Positions 35,547 through 44,058 of a stretch of 64,000 bases of DNA are shown in pieces. Position 1 is the stretch's first letter. Each line of letters begins with the position of its first letter. The position numbers were made by a program, and so were the translations under genes. Source of the stretch: Corynebacterium hylobatis (lineage in GTDB: Bacteria > Actinomycetota > Actinomycetes > Mycobacteriales > Mycobacteriaceae); contig NZ_RXHJ01000011.1 of the NCBI RefSeq assembly GCF_003955685.1, positions 62,001 to 126,000 on the forward strand. The letters run 5' to 3'. The notes beneath the pieces were generated by a model. It was not told the origin of the DNA, ran no database searches, and worked only from the letters and a program-made list of their open reading frames with translations.

Positions 35547-35687
35547 ATGGCCAACCCCGAGGACCTGCGCAAGCAGGATCAGAAACTGCCCAAGGCCAAG
35601 CGTAACTACCCGCAGTCCCGGGTCACCCAGTCCCTGTGGGTCCTGCTCGGCATCGTCCTCATCGCCTGGCTGATCACGCTGATCTAG
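35547..35687 (+). CDS. Tail-anchored small protein, 46 residues
   Basis: 46 residues beginning MANPEDLRKQDQKLPKAKRN, then a hydrophobic C-terminal segment (SLWVLLGIVLIAWLITLI) ending at the stop. A basic N-terminal half plus one C-terminal membrane helix is the design of tail-anchored small proteins. An aggagag site lies about ten bases upstream of the ATG. Not recognised as a named family. It is followed directly by a repeat-rich 265-base region. Confidence 0.6.
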   Translation: MANPEDLRKQDQKLPKAKRNYPQSRVTQSLWVLLGIVLIAWLITLI

Positions 35688-35697
35688 GCGAGGCGGC

Positions 35698-35724
35698 TGA
35701 ACCCCGCGAGGACAAACCCCGCGA
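35698..35724 (+). repeat. accccgcgaggacaaa repeat, copies next to the small protein gene
   Basis: A tandem of aaccccgcgaggac and aaaccccgcga lies just after the 46-residue protein gene. The same core recurs at 35756-35803 as a long hairpin, at 36886-36906 and at 36932-36974. The copies flank the nuclease-like gene at 35953-36933 on both sides. Confidence 0.6.
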
Positions 35725-35755
35725 CGAATAACCTGCGAGGTCTCCTGGAAGGCGG

Positions 35756-35803
35756 GACAAACCCCGCGAGCAACTCGAAAATGGGGCCCTCGCGGGGTTT
35801 GTC
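35756..35803. terminator. Long hairpin made of inverted accccgcgag repeats
   Basis: A perfect 15-base stem, gacaaaccccgcgag (35756-35770) and ctcgcggggtttgtc (35789-35803), with an 18-base loop. It lies downstream of the small-protein genes and upstream of the nuclease-like gene. It is a terminator candidate, though the same core occurs elsewhere and may be a repeat family. Confidence 0.6.
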
Positions 35804-35952
35804 CTCACAGAGTTTGGGCCGTTAGTCGAGCTTGCCTTGCCCGGCAACCGGACAACGCCAGTGCCTGTGGAAAAACCGCGTTATCCACAGATCTCCAAGA
35901 CCAGGTCATCGCGTCGATGGCAGGGATCCGTCCCCTGCCGGACACTGACCCC

Positions 35953-36933
35953 ATGGAGAACTGGCCCAGGAAATTCGGACTTGTTGAGCGCAGGAAGAAG
36001 ACGCAGGCGGACCAGGAATTCTGGCGGAATCAGGATCGCTACTACCGCGTGACCTCGGAGATTCTCGTCGCGAAGCAGAGTTATGACGGTCTGCTGACCT
36101 GGGAACGCCGGACCGCAGTGGCTGCGGCGGTGGGACTGACCGTCGATCGGGCGGTTGTCGCCGGCAGGGCGGCCGCCAGATTGTGGGGGATCGACGTACT
36201 CAGTGAGGACAGGACCGTGGAACTTCTGCACACCGACGGAAAACAGGCCGGATCCAGACGTACCTGGCCTCCCAACGTGCTCTACCGACGCGGCAACCTC
36301 CACGCGGCCGAGGTCTATGAGGAACACGGAATGCGCGTCACCACCATCCCCCGCACCCTCCGCGAGATTGCGGCCAGGCATGGGGTGCTGGAAGGGCTGG
36401 TGTCCATCGACAGTGCCCGGACCAAATGGCCTGAGCTGACCCGCGAGACTCTGACGGAGAAGCTGCTTGAGGGGGTGCGATTCGCCGGGAAAGCCAGGGT
36501 GCGTGAGGCCATTGAGCTCTCCGAACCCAACTCCGGGAGCCCACTCGAGACGAAGGCGCGGTATCTGATCAGGAAAGCCGACCTCCCCGGCATCGAGACA
36601 GTCGAGATCCAGGCCCGGATCGATACCGGGCCGGATGAGTATTTTCTGGTCGACATCCTCATCAACGGTTGGCTGGTCATTGAACTGGACGGCAGGTTCA
36701 AGCTGGACGGGACGACCTTCGGTAGCACTGATGCGGTGCTCCGTGGTGAGCGCGCCCGGGAGGTGGCGATCCAGAACACCGGAAAAATGGTCATCCGTTC
36801 GGGCTGGGAGCATCTTGAGACCAGCGAGGACGGCCAGATTCCGCTGCTGGTGCGTATCGAAGCCGCTCTGCGCTCCCATCCTGTCCAAACCCCGCGAGGA
36901 CAAACCATGCGAACAGTCGATAAAACGGCCTGA
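35953..36933 (+). CDS. AbiEi/DUF559-like protein with predicted PD-(D/E)XK nuclease domain
   Basis: 326 residues. The N-terminal two thirds resemble the AbiEi-type antitoxin architecture (a winged-helix-like start, then LLTWERRTAVAAAVGL and TTIPRTLREIAA). The C-terminal part carries a restriction-like motif: Glu in SPLETKARYL (about residue 200), then VDILINGWLVIELDG (about 233-247), fitting E...D...ExD. No toxin gene of the AbiEii type is adjacent, so the function is unknown; a nuclease or defence role is inference. The 3' end runs into the accccgcgag repeat, so the last 20 residues may have been acquired with it. A second member of this family lies at 43120-44004. Confidence 0.7.
   Translation: MENWPRKFGLVERRKKTQADQEFWRNQDRYYRVTSEILVAKQSYDGLLTWERRTAVAAAVGLTVDRAVVAGRAAARLWGIDVLSEDRTVELLHTDGKQAGSRRTWPPNVLYRRGNLHAAEVYEEHGMRVTTIPRTLREIAARHGVLEGLVSIDSARTKWPELTRETLTEKLLEGVRFAGKARVREAIELSEPNSGSPLETKARYLIRKADLPGIETVEIQARIDTGPDEYFLVDILINGWLVIELDGRFKLDGTTFGSTDAVLRGERAREVAIQNTGKMVIRSGWEHLETSEDGQIPLLVRIEAALRSHPVQTPRGQTMRTVDKTA
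36886..36906 (+). repeat. accccgcgaggacaaa repeat inside the 3' end of the nuclease-like gene
   Basis: caaaccccgcgaggacaaac lies within the last coding part of the gene at 35953. It is near-identical to the copy at 35698-35724, and it encodes the C-terminal QTPRGQT stretch. Confidence 0.6.
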
Positions 36934-36974
36934 ACCCCGCAAGGACCCGCCGATGGGGATTCCTCACGGGGTTC
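36932..36974. terminator. Imperfect hairpin of the accccgc repeat family between convergent genes
   Basis: gaaccccgcaagga (36932-36945) pairs with tcctcacggggttc (36961-36974) except for two internal mismatches. Another reversed cggggttt follows at 36980. It separates the nuclease-like gene from the convergent malQ and can serve as a shared terminator. Confidence 0.55.
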
Positions 36975-37012
36975 TGATCGCGGGGTTTGCGGAACCGGCG
37001 GGCCCGCCGCCG

Positions 37013-39160
37013 TCACCTGCGGCGCGAGGCCTCCGCGATGCGGCTGAAGAGTGCGACGTCGGCAAGCTCCTCGATGAGCACCGGATTGCCCTCGCTGTCA
37101 CAGAGGGGGATGCACCAGTTGGGGTACTGGTCGCGGGTGGTGCCGGGCTGGTTCTGGGCGCGCATGTCGCCGACCATGTCGACAAGCGAGATGCAGCTCA
37201 GGGCCGAGGGGGTGCCGGCGATGAAACGGTGGATGCCCTCCAGGAGGACGTCCAGGTCGCCGCGTTCGTCACGCTCGAGGCCCTCGAAGTCGGTCTCGGC
37301 GAGTTCGGTGCCGCCGAAGCAGCCGGTCTCACGGATGCGGTTGAGCACCTCGGCCTGCCACGCCAGGTCATTGGCGTCCTCCTCGGCGGCATCCGTGGTG
37401 AACAGGCCGAGACGGTCACGCAGCGTGATGTGCTCACCGGCGAGGAAACCGGCGGTGGGCGGCAGGTCGTGGGTGGTCACGGAGCTCAGGGCCAGCTCGC
37501 GGTACTCGTCCTGCAGGCGCGGTCCCTCGACGGTGGGGGAGCCCTCGAACCACAGGATGGAGGTGCCCATGACGCCCTTTTCCGCCAGCACATCCTGGAC
37601 CCAGGACTCGAAGGTGCCCAGGTCCTCGCCGACGACGACGGCACCGGCGCGCTCGGCCTCCAGCGCGAGGATGCCGACGAGCGCCTCGTGGTCGAAACGC
37701 AGGTAGGTGCCGGTGCTGGGGTGCTGCATGCGCGGCATGACGAACAGCCGGAACAGGCCGAGGATGTGGTCGACGCGGATGCCACCGGAGTGGCGCAGCA
37801 CGGTGGTCAGCAGGTTACGCCAGGGGCGGTAGCCGTCCTCGGCCAGGCGCACGGGGTGCCACGGGGGCTGGGACCAGTCCTGGCCCTGCTGGTTGTAGCC
37901 GTCCGGCGGGGCACCGACGGAGACGTCGGGGGCGAGCCAGGGCTCGAGGTTCCGGGAATCGGCACCACCGGGGTGCACGCCGACGGCCAGGTCGGCCATG
38001 ATGCCGATCTTCATGCCGGCGGCCGTGGCGCGGGCCTGGGCGGCGGCGAGCTGTTCGTCGCAGAGGAACTGCAGCCACATGTAGAAGTTGATCATCTCGG
38101 ACATGGGCGGCACGACCGCATGCGCGCGGGGGGTGTGGATGAGTTCCACCTCGCGCTGGGCGCACCAGGTGGCGAAGTCGATCAGGCCCTGGCCCTCGCG
38201 CTCGATGTAGGCGCGGAACTCGGTCTCGCGTTCGGGGGTGCGGCCGCGGCTGTGCATCTCGTGGAGAACGTCGAGTTTGGCCTGGTAGATGGGGTTGCGT
38301 TCGATGATTTCGCCGAGGGTGTTCAGCTCGGCGAATTCGCGGCCCAGCTCCACCACACGCGCGCGGGTCTCCTCGTCCAGCTGTGCCATCTCGGGGATGT
38401 CCTCGATGCGCAGGTAGATGGGGTTGATGAAGCGGCGGGTGGTGGGCAGGTACGGGGAGTCCTCGGCGGGCGGGAAGGGCTCGGCGGCGTGCATGGGGTT
38501 GACCAGGAGGAAGTCGGCGCCGGCCTCCTTCGCCAGGGTCTCCGCGAGCAGACCCATGTCGTGGAAGTCACCGATGCCCCAGGAATCCTTCGAACGCACG
38601 GAGTACATCTGGGCCATGACACCGGTGGCGGGTTCGTTGATGTAGACGTCGGTCGTCGATAAGCGCGCCGGGGTGATGATGAGCGCGCATTCGTGGCGGG
38701 CCGCCCCGGAGACCAGCTCAATGGTGTGCCAGCCCAGCGGCAGGTCGGCGGGGATGCGGAAGGTGGCCTCACCCCAGTCCTGGTCGTCGACGGTGACCGG
38801 CGGTGTCCAGTTCTCCTCCTGGCTCACCTCGCGGACGGTGCCGTCCTCGCAGATGATGCGCACTTCCGCGGGCGCACCGTGGTGCACGTGGACGTTGAAG
38901 GTGGGGGTGTCGCCGGTAACGGCCACGACACTCGGCGGCAGGGGGCGGGTGGCCTCGGCCTGGCGGTGCGCGGCGAGCACGGCGTGGAGCTCGTCGGGTT
39001 CGGGGGTGTCGGAAAGCACGACACCGAGGGCCCGCAGCGTTTTCAGCAGGGTGTCCCCGGTGACGGTGATCTCCGCACCGTCGCTGGCGGTGTAGCGCGT
39101 GGCGACGCCGTGCGCGTCCGCGAGTTCTCTCAGCACGTCCTGGATAGTCACACCGGTCAT
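37013..39160 (-). CDS. malQ: 4-alpha-glucanotransferase (amylomaltase) MalQ
   Basis: 715-residue GH77 enzyme that transfers glucan units between maltodextrins. The nucleophile Asp is in GGIRVDHILGL, the acid/base Glu in VVVGEDLGT and the third acidic residue in TTHDLPPTAG. The first 180 residues form an extra N-terminal beta-sandwich-like region, as in other actinobacterial MalQ proteins. The ATG at 39160 was chosen; the reading frame extends about 50 codons further but without family sequence. It complements treS-mak in alpha-glucan and maltose metabolism. Confidence 0.95.
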   Translation of the reverse strand: MTGVTIQDVLRELADAHGVATRYTASDGAEITVTGDTLLKTLRALGVVLSDTPEPDELHAVLAAHRQAEATRPLPPSVVAVTGDTPTFNVHVHHGAPAEVRIICEDGTVREVSQEENWTPPVTVDDQDWGEATFRIPADLPLGWHTIELVSGAARHECALIITPARLSTTDVYINEPATGVMAQMYSVRSKDSWGIGDFHDMGLLAETLAKEAGADFLLVNPMHAAEPFPPAEDSPYLPTTRRFINPIYLRIEDIPEMAQLDEETRARVVELGREFAELNTLGEIIERNPIYQAKLDVLHEMHSRGRTPERETEFRAYIEREGQGLIDFATWCAQREVELIHTPRAHAVVPPMSEMINFYMWLQFLCDEQLAAAQARATAAGMKIGIMADLAVGVHPGGADSRNLEPWLAPDVSVGAPPDGYNQQGQDWSQPPWHPVRLAEDGYRPWRNLLTTVLRHSGGIRVDHILGLFRLFVMPRMQHPSTGTYLRFDHEALVGILALEAERAGAVVVGEDLGTFESWVQDVLAEKGVMGTSILWFEGSPTVEGPRLQDEYRELALSSVTTHDLPPTAGFLAGEHITLRDRLGLFTTDAAEEDANDLAWQAEVLNRIRETGCFGGTELAETDFEGLERDERGDLDVLLEGIHRFIAGTPSALSCISLVDMVGDMRAQNQPGTTRDQYPNWCIPLCDSEGNPVLIEELADVALFSRIAEASRRR

Positions 39161-39270
39161 CCTGCCACCTCGCGCGGAAGCAGGCACCCTGTCTGTCCCC
39201 CATGGTGGGGTTCCAGGGGTAGCGTTGTGAGGAGAACAACAGTGATCAACTGATGCGAGAGGACGCGCCC

Positions 39271-41100
39271 GTGCAGGAGTTCCACACCCCGGCTGAATAC
39301 GACATCGCCCCCGGCGAGACATGCCTGACCGCCATGCTCGACACCGCGAGACGCTATCCGCACGGCGTGATGTTCACCCGCCCCGCCAACTACGAGTGGG
39401 TCAACGTCACCTCCGCGGAATTCGTCGGCGAGGTCTACGACGTGGCCAAGGGCCTGGTCGCCTCCGGGGTACAGCCCGGCGACCGGGTCGCGCTGATCTC
39501 CGCGACGCGTTATGAGTGGTCGCTGCTCGACTTCGCCATCTGGGCCGCCGGCGCGGTGAGCGTACCGGTCTACCCCTCCTCGTCGCTCTCCCAGATGCAG
39601 TGGATCATCGAGGACTCCGGAGCGGTGCTGGCCATCACGGAGACCCGCGACCACACCGAGCTCATCTCGCACCTGGTGCTGCAGGAGGACGGCACCCCGG
39701 GGCTGCAGGGTTCGCCCTCGCAGCTGCGCCGGGTGCTGGAGATCAACTCCTCGGCGATCGCGACCCTGAAATTCGAGGGCCGCGGCATCGACACCGAGGA
39801 GATCGACTCCCGGATCGCCCGCACCGAAACCGATTCGCTGGCCTCCCTGGTCTACACCTCCGGCACCACCGGCCGGCCGAAGGGCTGCCGCCTCAGCCAC
39901 CGCAACTGGCTGGCCGAGGTCCGCGCGATCCTCTCCCACCCGGTCGGCGCCATCTCCCGACCGGGCACCCGCTCCCTGACCTTCCTGCCCATGGCCCACG
40001 TCCTGGCCCGTGCCGTCTCCCTGGCCCTGGTCATCGGCGGCGCAACCCAGAACCACTGGTCGGACTTCTCCACCCTCTCCGTCGAGTTCTCCCGCTCCCG
40101 CCCGAACCTCATCCTGGGCGTGCCGCGCGTCTTCGAGAAGGTCCGCAACTCGGCGGCCGCGAAGGCCGCCGACGGTGGCCCGCTGAAGGCGAAGCTCTTC
40201 GACCGCGCGGAGAAGACCGCCATCGAGTACTCCCGCGCCCTGGACAAACCGGAGGGCCCCTCGAAGGCCCTGCAGGCCAGGCGGAAGCTCTACGACAAGC
40301 TCCTCTACTCCAAGATCCGCGCCGCCATCGGCAATTCCGTCGAGTACGCCATCACCGGCGGTTCCGCGATGAGCCACGACCTGCTGCACTTCTTCCGCGG
40401 CCTGGGCGTGACCGTCTACGAGGGTTACGGCCTGACCGAGACCGCTGCGGCCGCCACCATCGACTTCGAGGACCAGAAGATCGGCTCCGTCGGACGCCCG
40501 ATGGGCGGGGTGACCATCCGCATCAACGACGAAGGCGAAATCCTGGTCAAGGGCCCCATCCTCTTCGACGGCTACTGGAAGAACGACGAGGCCACCGCCG
40601 AATCCATGCACGACGGCTGGTACAACACCGGCGACCTCGGCGAGCTGCTGGAGACGGGCCACCTGGTGATCACGGGCCGCAAGAAGGACCTCATCGTCAC
40701 CGCCGGCGGCAAGAACGTCTCGCCCGGCCCGATGGAGGACTCCCTGCGCGCCCACCCGCTGATCTCCCAGGCGATGGTCGTCGGTGACGGCAAACCCTTC
40801 ATCGGCCTGCTGGTCACCCTCGACGAGGATGCGATGAAACGCTGGCGCCTCAACCACAACATCCCGGAGGGCAAGTCGATCGGGGAGCTGGCCACCGACC
40901 CGACCCTGCGGGCCGAGATCCAGGACGCCGTCAACACCGTCAACGCCACCGTCTCCCACGCCGAGGGCATCCGGAAGTTCTACATCCTCGACCGGGACCT
41001 CTCGGAGGAGGAGAATGAGCTGACCCCGACGATGAAGGTCAAGCGCAACGTGGTTGTCGCCCGCTACGCGGACGCGATCAACCACCTGTACAAGCCGTAG
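39271..41100 (+). CDS. Long-chain acyl-CoA ligase (AMP-forming), FadD15-type
   Basis: About 609 residues. The AMP-binding P-loop is YTSGTTGRPKG (about residue 200), the EGYGLTET motif is near 390 and the TGDLGEL and GRKKDLI hinge motifs come before the C-terminal domain with the adenylation lysine region (LTPTMKVKR). It activates long fatty acids with ATP and CoA for beta-oxidation or lipid synthesis. GTG 39271 is preferred because gagagga lies seven bases upstream; an in-frame ATG at 39253 is possible. A TAGCGT box lies before it. Divergent from malQ. Confidence 0.92.
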   Translation: MQEFHTPAEYDIAPGETCLTAMLDTARRYPHGVMFTRPANYEWVNVTSAEFVGEVYDVAKGLVASGVQPGDRVALISATRYEWSLLDFAIWAAGAVSVPVYPSSSLSQMQWIIEDSGAVLAITETRDHTELISHLVLQEDGTPGLQGSPSQLRRVLEINSSAIATLKFEGRGIDTEEIDSRIARTETDSLASLVYTSGTTGRPKGCRLSHRNWLAEVRAILSHPVGAISRPGTRSLTFLPMAHVLARAVSLALVIGGATQNHWSDFSTLSVEFSRSRPNLILGVPRVFEKVRNSAAAKAADGGPLKAKLFDRAEKTAIEYSRALDKPEGPSKALQARRKLYDKLLYSKIRAAIGNSVEYAITGGSAMSHDLLHFFRGLGVTVYEGYGLTETAAAATIDFEDQKIGSVGRPMGGVTIRINDEGEILVKGPILFDGYWKNDEATAESMHDGWYNTGDLGELLETGHLVITGRKKDLIVTAGGKNVSPGPMEDSLRAHPLISQAMVVGDGKPFIGLLVTLDEDAMKRWRLNHNIPEGKSIGELATDPTLRAEIQDAVNTVNATVSHAEGIRKFYILDRDLSEEENELTPTMKVKRNVVVARYADAINHLYKP

Positions 41101-41194
41101 CCCGGCGCGTCCTGCCGGTGCCCGCGGGTTTGTGGCCTAAAGTCAGGCGGAGTCCAGGTGAACATCAAGATTGACGGATAGGGGGCCGCCCACG

Positions 41195-41869
41195 ATGCAG
41201 AAGATCGCCGCCGAGTTGCGCCACCGCGAACTCACCCAGGAGATCTACAACATCGGTGACGAGGTCGCCGTCTACACCGAGAATCTCCTCGAGGCCGTGC
41301 GCGACTGGGACCCTGAACTCACCCGCGAGTGCCTCGCCGAGTTCGTGGAGATCCTGGCCGACGCGCGCCGGGATTCCCGCCGGATCGTCGGTGAGCTCCT
41401 CGGTCTGCGCCAGGCGCTGATCAGTGGTCTGCGCTCCGGTGTGCTCTCGGCCAGTGCGGCCGCCGGATCGCGCCTGCCGGAACCCGAGCTTCTCGACGCC
41501 GCCTCCTTCGAGGAACTCTTCCCCGTGGCCAACCCCGTGACCGTCACCGGTCTCGCGGAGGCCGTCAACGCCCGCACGGAGGTCACCGTCGAGCATCTCG
41601 GCGAGCTCGTCGAGTGGGTGCTCGACCAGACGGAACTGGTCGCCGGGAACCTCGACGCGGTCAGCCTGCCGCACCTCTACGCCCGCGCGGGCACGCACGT
41701 GACCGCCACGGTCGAGGGGTGGCTGGAGACGGTCGCCGGGGATCACCCCTCCTATGTGCGCACGATGCGCGGCAGCCACCCGCCGGAGTTCCTCGCTGAG
41801 CGCGCGCGTATCGACGCCGTCGTCGCCCGCGTCTCCGCCAAACGTGCCCGCCGGGGTGCGGCCAGCTAA
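41195..41869 (+). CDS. Conserved-looking helical protein of unknown function
   Basis: 224 residues, without signal peptide or membrane segment. The N-terminal 90 residues are strongly helical (ELRHRELTQEIYNIGDEVAVYTENLLEAV). The middle is less regular and the C-terminus is basic (SAKRARRGAAS). No domain was recognised. The ATG at 41195 has an aggggg site; an upstream TTG would add eight residues. It lies eleven bases before hemW on the same strand and probably shares its transcript. Confidence 0.65.
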   Translation: MQKIAAELRHRELTQEIYNIGDEVAVYTENLLEAVRDWDPELTRECLAEFVEILADARRDSRRIVGELLGLRQALISGLRSGVLSASAAAGSRLPEPELLDAASFEELFPVANPVTVTGLAEAVNARTEVTVEHLGELVEWVLDQTELVAGNLDAVSLPHLYARAGTHVTATVEGWLETVAGDHPSYVRTMRGSHPPEFLAERARIDAVVARVSAKRARRGAAS

Positions 41870-41879
41870 CGTGGCGTAG

Positions 41880-43004
41880 ATGTTCGGCGTCTACGTTCAC
41901 GTCCCTTTCTGCTCGACCCGTTGCGGTTACTGCGATTTCAACACCTACACCCCGGGTGAGCTCGGTACATCCGCCTCACCCGCCTCCTACCTCGATGCGC
42001 TCGCACGCGAGCTGGAGTTGGCCGCGCCCTCGGGGCGTCCGGCCGAGACCGTCTTCATCGGCGGCGGCACCCCCTCCCTGCTCGGCGCTGACGGCCTGAC
42101 GCGCGTGCTGGGCATGGTGCGCGACACCTTCGGCCTGGCCCCCGGCGCGGAGATCACCACCGAATCCAACCCGGAGTCCGTCTCCCCGGAATTCTTCGCG
42201 GGGCTGCTGGAGGCCGGTTTCACCCGCATCTCCTTGGGCATGCAGTCCGCCTCCTCCGCTGTCCTGCGCGTGCTGGACCGCACCCACACCCCGGGCCGGG
42301 CCGTCGATGCCGCGAAGGAGGCCCGCGCCGCGGGTTTCGCCCACGTCAACCTCGACATGATCTACGGCACCCCGACCGAGACGGATGATGACGTCCGACG
42401 CACCCTCGACGCGGTCCTGTCCGCCGATGTGGACCACGTCTCCGCCTATTCTCTGATCGTCGAGGACGGCACCGCCATGGCCCGCAAGGTCCGCCGCGGC
42501 GAGCTGCCGGCACCCGATGAGGATGTCTACGCCGACCGCTACGCCATCATCTCGCAGCGGCTGGAGGGGGCGGGTTTTGACTGGTACGAGGTCTCCAACT
42601 GGGCGAAGCCGGGTGGCGAGTGCCGCCACAACGAGATCTACTGGCGCGACGGCGACTGGTGGGGTGCCGGCCCGGGTGCGCACTCGCACCTGGGCAGCCG
42701 CCGTTTCCACAACATCAAGCACCCCGCCCGCTACGCCGACAAGCTCGCCCAGGGGGAGCTGCCCATCGCCGGCACCGAGGAGCTCTCCGACGCCGACCGC
42801 CACACCGAGCGCATCATGCTCGGCCTGCGCCTGCGCGAGGGCATCCCGTTGAGCTGGATTGAGGCGGGGGCGCACGGGGTTGTCGACAAGCAGGTGGCGG
42901 CAGGCCTGCTGCAGCGGGTGGGCGAGCGCATCGCGATCACCGACGCGGGGCGCCTGCTCGCCGACGGCATCATCACCGACATCCTGGTCGCGGAGGAACG
43001 CTGA
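41880..43004 (+). CDS. hemW: Radical SAM protein HemW (coproporphyrinogen oxidase-like haem chaperone)
   Basis: 374-residue radical-SAM enzyme. The iron-sulfur cluster motif is CSTRCGYC (Cys11, 15, 18), followed by EIYWRDGDWWGAGPGAHSH, the HemN_C-type region. HemW lacks the anaerobic oxidase activity of HemN in well-studied bacteria and acts in haem insertion; the first few residues (FGVYVHVPFC) fit HemW rather than HemN. It is the usual neighbour of hrcA in Corynebacterium. The ATG at 41880 is preceded by a weak ribosome site; a TAACGT box twelve bases upstream suggests a short leader. Confidence 0.93.
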   Translation: MFGVYVHVPFCSTRCGYCDFNTYTPGELGTSASPASYLDALARELELAAPSGRPAETVFIGGGTPSLLGADGLTRVLGMVRDTFGLAPGAEITTESNPESVSPEFFAGLLEAGFTRISLGMQSASSAVLRVLDRTHTPGRAVDAAKEARAAGFAHVNLDMIYGTPTETDDDVRRTLDAVLSADVDHVSAYSLIVEDGTAMARKVRRGELPAPDEDVYADRYAIISQRLEGAGFDWYEVSNWAKPGGECRHNEIYWRDGDWWGAGPGAHSHLGSRRFHNIKHPARYADKLAQGELPIAGTEELSDADRHTERIMLGLRLREGIPLSWIEAGAHGVVDKQVAAGLLQRVGERIAITDAGRLLADGIITDILVAEER

Positions 43005-43017
43005 GCCCGCGGAATAT

Positions 43018-43073
43018 CGTCCCCTGAGTCGGCCCATTCAGGGGGCCATTTCGCCGACTAAGGGGACGGTTTT
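43018..43073 (+). terminator. Terminator downstream of hemW
   Basis: cgtcccctgagtcggc (43018-43033) pairs with gccgactaaggggacg (43053-43068) with one mismatch and is followed by gtttt. The 19-base loop has its own short pairing. It fits an intrinsic terminator of the hemW transcript. Confidence 0.7.
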
Positions 43074-43119
43074 CCAGCCGCCGGGAACCTTCCGGCCGCG
43101 CGGGCAGTCCAACAGTGGC

Positions 43120-44004
43120 ATGGAACCGCGACAGATCCTCCGCACCGCCGATCTCAACGCACAGGGCATCAGCCGCCACAAGATCACGAAGCTTGTCGAC
43201 GCCGGCCAGCTCCACCGCGTCGACCACGGCATCTACTGCACCTCCCGTCCCTCGGGCGACTACCTGCTGCGGGCGTTGCAGCGCAGCCGCCCGCAGCTGG
43301 TGTTTACCGGAAAAACTGCCTGGCAGGTCTACGAGAAGAAGCACATCTCGGTGCCGGTGCACGCGTTGGTGGCACGCGATGCCCGGCGTCCCGACGCGAC
43401 CTACCTGCGCACGGCCCGGGCAGCCGCCAGGCCGCACCGGATCGTTGACGGGCTGCGCATCGCCACCCCGGTCCGCGCGGCGTTGGACATGTCGGCGGAG
43501 GACGAGAACTGGGCGGTGTGGCTGCTGGAGAAGCAGTACCCCGGCGCAACCGGCCAGGCGCAGCTGGAGGAGGACCTGGCTGTATTCAAGGAAATTCCGA
43601 AGCGGTTGCGCGAGCTGGTGGCCAGGGCGGCGGTGGGCGGGGACTCGATGACCGAGAGGATCCTGTTCCGCGTGTTGCGGGAGCGGGGGATCGTGATGGA
43701 GCAGAACAAAAAGATCGGCCACTACTTCCGTGACGGGGTCAGTGAGAAGCACAGGCTGATCATTGAGGTCAACGGCCATGAATACCACCACCGGCGCCAG
43801 GAGCTGATCAAGGATTACTGGAAGGCCAACGACGCGCACATCCGCGGATACCGTCACCTGACGTATTCGGAAGTGTGCATCGACATGCATCTGCCGTCGG
43901 TGGTCGCGCAGATCGAGGCGCTCATCGCCGGGGAGGAACGGCTCAGCGCACCCGTGTGGGACTGGCACAGTGCCTGGTCCGCAACCCACGCGGGATGGAA
44001 ATAG
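43120..44004 (+). CDS. AbiEi/DUF559-like protein, second family member
   Basis: 294 residues. The N-terminus has an AbiEi-like winged-helix (ISRHKITKLVDAGQLHRVDHGIY), then a middle region with RIATPVRAALDMS, and a C-terminal DUF559-like part with a Glu in MTERILFRVLRERG (about residue 178) and EKHRLIIEVNGHEYH (about 208-222). The acidic residues and the HEYHHRRQ run fit a Vsr/PD-(D/E)XK-type nuclease fold. Relation to the gene at 35953 is through this shared two-part layout. No toxin partner is adjacent. It stands between hemW and hrcA, which are normally close neighbours, so it is probably an insertion. Confidence 0.7.
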   Translation: MEPRQILRTADLNAQGISRHKITKLVDAGQLHRVDHGIYCTSRPSGDYLLRALQRSRPQLVFTGKTAWQVYEKKHISVPVHALVARDARRPDATYLRTARAAARPHRIVDGLRIATPVRAALDMSAEDENWAVWLLEKQYPGATGQAQLEEDLAVFKEIPKRLRELVARAAVGGDSMTERILFRVLRERGIVMEQNKKIGHYFRDGVSEKHRLIIEVNGHEYHHRRQELIKDYWKANDAHIRGYRHLTYSEVCIDMHLPSVVAQIEALIAGEERLSAPVWDWHSAWSATHAGWK

Positions 44005-44017
44005 CACTCTTCGGGGT

Positions 44018-44023
44018 TACACT
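44018..44023 (+). promoter_or_regulatory. Candidate -10 box for hrcA
   Basis: TACACT lies 35 bases before the hrcA ATG, giving a leader of about 28 bases. Only one half of a CIRCE-like site is seen just upstream (atagcactc at 44001-44009), so HrcA autoregulation at this site is not supported. Confidence 0.45.
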
Positions 44024-44058
44024 TGGGGAACCTAGCAACCGAGGGAGGTGAGTGCCAG

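Noticed and set aside
44001..44009. CIRCE-like half site atagcactc before hrcA
   Set aside because: The second half (GAGTGCTAA at nine bases spacing) is missing, so it is not a CIRCE element.
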